Below are positions 32,604-34,062 of a stretch of DNA of 34,062 nucleotides, in pieces. The stretch spans positions 1-34,062 of the forward strand of contig NZHC01000136.1 of the NCBI GenBank assembly GCA_002689655.1. The letters run 5' to 3'. A model generated the notes under the pieces. The model saw only the letters and a program-made list of their open reading frames with translations. It searched no databases and had not been told where the DNA came from. Source of the DNA: Rhodopirellula sp. (GTDB lineage: Bacteria > Planctomycetota > Planctomycetia > Pirellulales > Pirellulaceae). A program made the position numbers and the translations under genes. How positions within the stretch are numbered: the first letter of the stretch is position 1; every line of letters begins with the position of its first letter.

Positions 32604-33022
32604 GTTCGCTTTGCAATCATCACGGCAAGAGATGGAAGTACATCTTCTGAATCGGCATCAGCACACCTGTATCAACGCACTGTTTCTCAGAGGAATGGCA
32701 AAAAGTGCCTATAAGAGATAGTAAGTTGGGCTATTTGTAACGTCAAGGATTTCTCGGCTACCACGGTGAAAGAGCAATTTTTTTGCTCTCCCGGTCCATC
32801 CTCGACGTCAAGTGCTGCCCCAACAGTCTTCTCAGAACCGACAAAACCGTCAAGTATCACCTATTCGGCGCCACCGGACTCCCTATCTTGCCCTCGATTG
32901 TAACGGAGGCGGCATATTGCTGGATTCATCGATTGAACCGGTCGAACTGAATAAAGCACGGATATAGGAATCCGTTTTTAGCAATTTTCATTAACCTGAC
33001 GAATTGTACAGTTCTGGCGATC
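32604..33022. other. Divergent intergenic region
   Basis: Lies between the coiled-coil gene (minus) and the TolC-like gene (plus), so it should carry both promoters. Two small hairpins occur: 32771-32789 (AGAGCAA/TTGCTCT, T loop) and 32958-32975 (ACGGAT/ATCCGT followed by TTTT). No gene is recognised. Confidence 0.45.
32958..32979 (+). terminator. Short hairpin with T-run in the leader of the second TolC-like gene
   Basis: A 6-base stem with a 6-base loop is followed directly by TTTT, 43 bases before the ATG at 33023. It could be an attenuator or a weak intrinsic terminator for transcripts from upstream. The stem is short and A/T-rich at its end. Confidence 0.3.
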
Positions 33023-34062
33023 ATGCGACTTATGAACCCCATCCAGCGAATTCACCTTGGAATGCTCGCCTTTCTTAGCCTGATTGCATTTAATGCGTTG
33101 GGCTGTCACCGGCAGTATTACCGTGAGCAGGCAGATATGGAAGCATATCACCTGATTGACCAGAAAGCTGCCGCAGTTGCACGACCACCCAATGTGCCGC
33201 TCAGGATTGACGTTGATCGCAGAAGCCGCATGTTCAATCCCTTTGACCTCGATTTTCAGCCCATGCCGCTGGATGATCCAGCCTCCTATCGATACATGCA
33301 GTGCGTCGATGGCCGACGAGGCTATCCCCTCTGGGAAGCAGCTGGGCTGACAAATGCGGCGGAGAGCCCTGATTGGTGGGAATTCCTCCCACTAAACGAG
33401 GACGGCGTTCTGGTGCTGAATGCCGAAAATGCCACGAAGATCGCATTATTGGAATCACCAGCCTACCAAGAACAGCTTGAGGCATTGTACTTCCTCGCAC
33501 TCGATGTCAGCGGAGAGCGTTTTCAGTTTGACACCCAATTTTTTGGGGGCGCTGAGTCCATTCTGGGTACGAACCGCGGTGGTCCAACAGAACTCAACTT
33601 CGGCGACCGCAATATGAGAATGCGCCGCAACTTTGCAACCGGGGGCAACTTACTGGTCGGTCTCGCCAACGAGATTGTATGGAACTTGGGTGACTCCAGC
33701 GCAAATGCGACTGCTAACGTTCTTGACTTTACTCTCCTGATGCCACTGCTACGCAACGCCGGCCGCGACAAGGTGATGGAGGGTCTGACACAATCAGAAC
33801 GAAAACTGCTGGCAGGGGTCCGAGCATTTGAAAGATTCCGTCGAGGCTTTTATGTGGACATCACGACTGGCAACCGCGCCAATGTGAACGTGCAGACAGC
33901 AGCTGGGAATATTTCACTCTCCCCGCGAGGTTTCACAAATGCGGGAGGATTCATCGGTCTTCTGCGAACGCAGCAAGAGATTCGCAATAGCCAGGAAAAC
34001 ATTACCCGTCAGCGTGAAATCCTGCTTGTGTTTGAAGACTCACTCATTGAATTGCTGACGAC
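33023..34062 (+). CDS. Large planctomycete-type TolC-family lipoprotein, 5' part
   Basis: The frame is open from ATG 33023 to the window end (346 codons seen). A signal peptide with lipobox ends in ALGC, cysteine at residue 28, followed by HRQYYREQADMEAYHLIDQK. The segment SRMFNPFDLDFQPMPLDDP, then GRRGYPLWEAAG and VLVLNAENATKIALLESPAYQ, matches my recollection of the very long TolC-type proteins of Planctomycetes, which carry an N-terminal extension before the channel domain. TolC-like features follow (LDFTLLMPLLRNAG, FERFRRGFYVDITTG and a helix beginning near FIGLLRTQQEIRNSQENI). It is unrelated in detail to the TolC-like protein ending at 23338. In such genomes adaptor and pump genes usually follow; here they would lie beyond the window. 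No run of overlapping ORFs competes in this frame. Confidence 0.75.
   Translation, partial: MRLMNPIQRIHLGMLAFLSLIAFNALGCHRQYYREQADMEAYHLIDQKAAAVARPPNVPLRIDVDRRSRMFNPFDLDFQPMPLDDPASYRYMQCVDGRRGYPLWEAAGLTNAAESPDWWEFLPLNEDGVLVLNAENATKIALLESPAYQEQLEALYFLALDVSGERFQFDTQFFGGAESILGTNRGGPTELNFGDRNMRMRRNFATGGNLLVGLANEIVWNLGDSSANATANVLDFTLLMPLLRNAGRDKVMEGLTQSERKLLAGVRAFERFRRGFYVDITTGNRANVNVQTAAGNISLSPRGFTNAGGFIGLLRTQQEIRNSQENITRQREILLVFEDSLIELLT

Overview
The window looks like a chromosomal segment of a planctomycete, most likely Pirellulaceae. That inference rests on gene content: a fused SGNH / PVC-type sorbosone-dehydrogenase-like / HEAT protein followed by a cupredoxin-cytochrome c of the planctomycete heme-binding type, an exported PQQ-like propeller, an S1 sulfatase, a very large TolC-like lipoprotein, and several proteins I recall only as planctomycete hypotheticals. 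Most starts lack a clear Shine-Dalgarno sequence. No rRNA, tRNA, CRISPR array, transposase or integrase was seen.

Layout. 1-1202: 3' part of a dihydrolipoamide acyltransferase (E2) gene, entering the window inside a five-copy 15-bp repeat that encodes an Ala/Pro linker. 1387-3386: cardiolipin synthase and a convergent GNAT acetyltransferase. 3542-9917: exported redox and envelope proteins (PQQ-like propeller, SGNH-dehydrogenase-HEAT fusion, azurin-like cupredoxin-cytochrome c). 10048-15765 (minus strand): a GH13_18 phosphorylase resembling glucosylglycerate phosphorylase, two glycosyltransferases and a HAD protein, probably for compatible-solute glycosides. 16047-23338: an export-like locus with a TolC-type lipoprotein on plus and, divergently, a GAF-like/HlyD fusion, a periplasmic HlyD adaptor and a PqqD-like/M50 protease/HlyD fusion. 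No ABC, RND or MFS pump is present. 23579-25786: an unrecognised protein and a broken sulfatase gene. 25930-27072: iron-type alcohol dehydrogenase. 27205-32603: a planctomycete-type cluster with a TPR protein, a WXG100-like protein, a helical partner, a 393-residue helical-repeat protein, a conserved 159-residue protein and a membrane-anchored coiled-coil protein. 33023-end: a second, unrelated TolC-type lipoprotein, cut by the window edge.

Best candidates for undescribed biology are the pump-less M50/HlyD/GAF/TolC locus and the WXG100-like cluster. The osmolyte-glycoside operon is the best candidate for pathway assignment. The sulfatase has a 27-bp tandem duplication beside its active-site motif, an in-frame TGA and no normal start codon, so it appears to be decaying. 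All functional statements come from reading motifs by eye; no database search was run.
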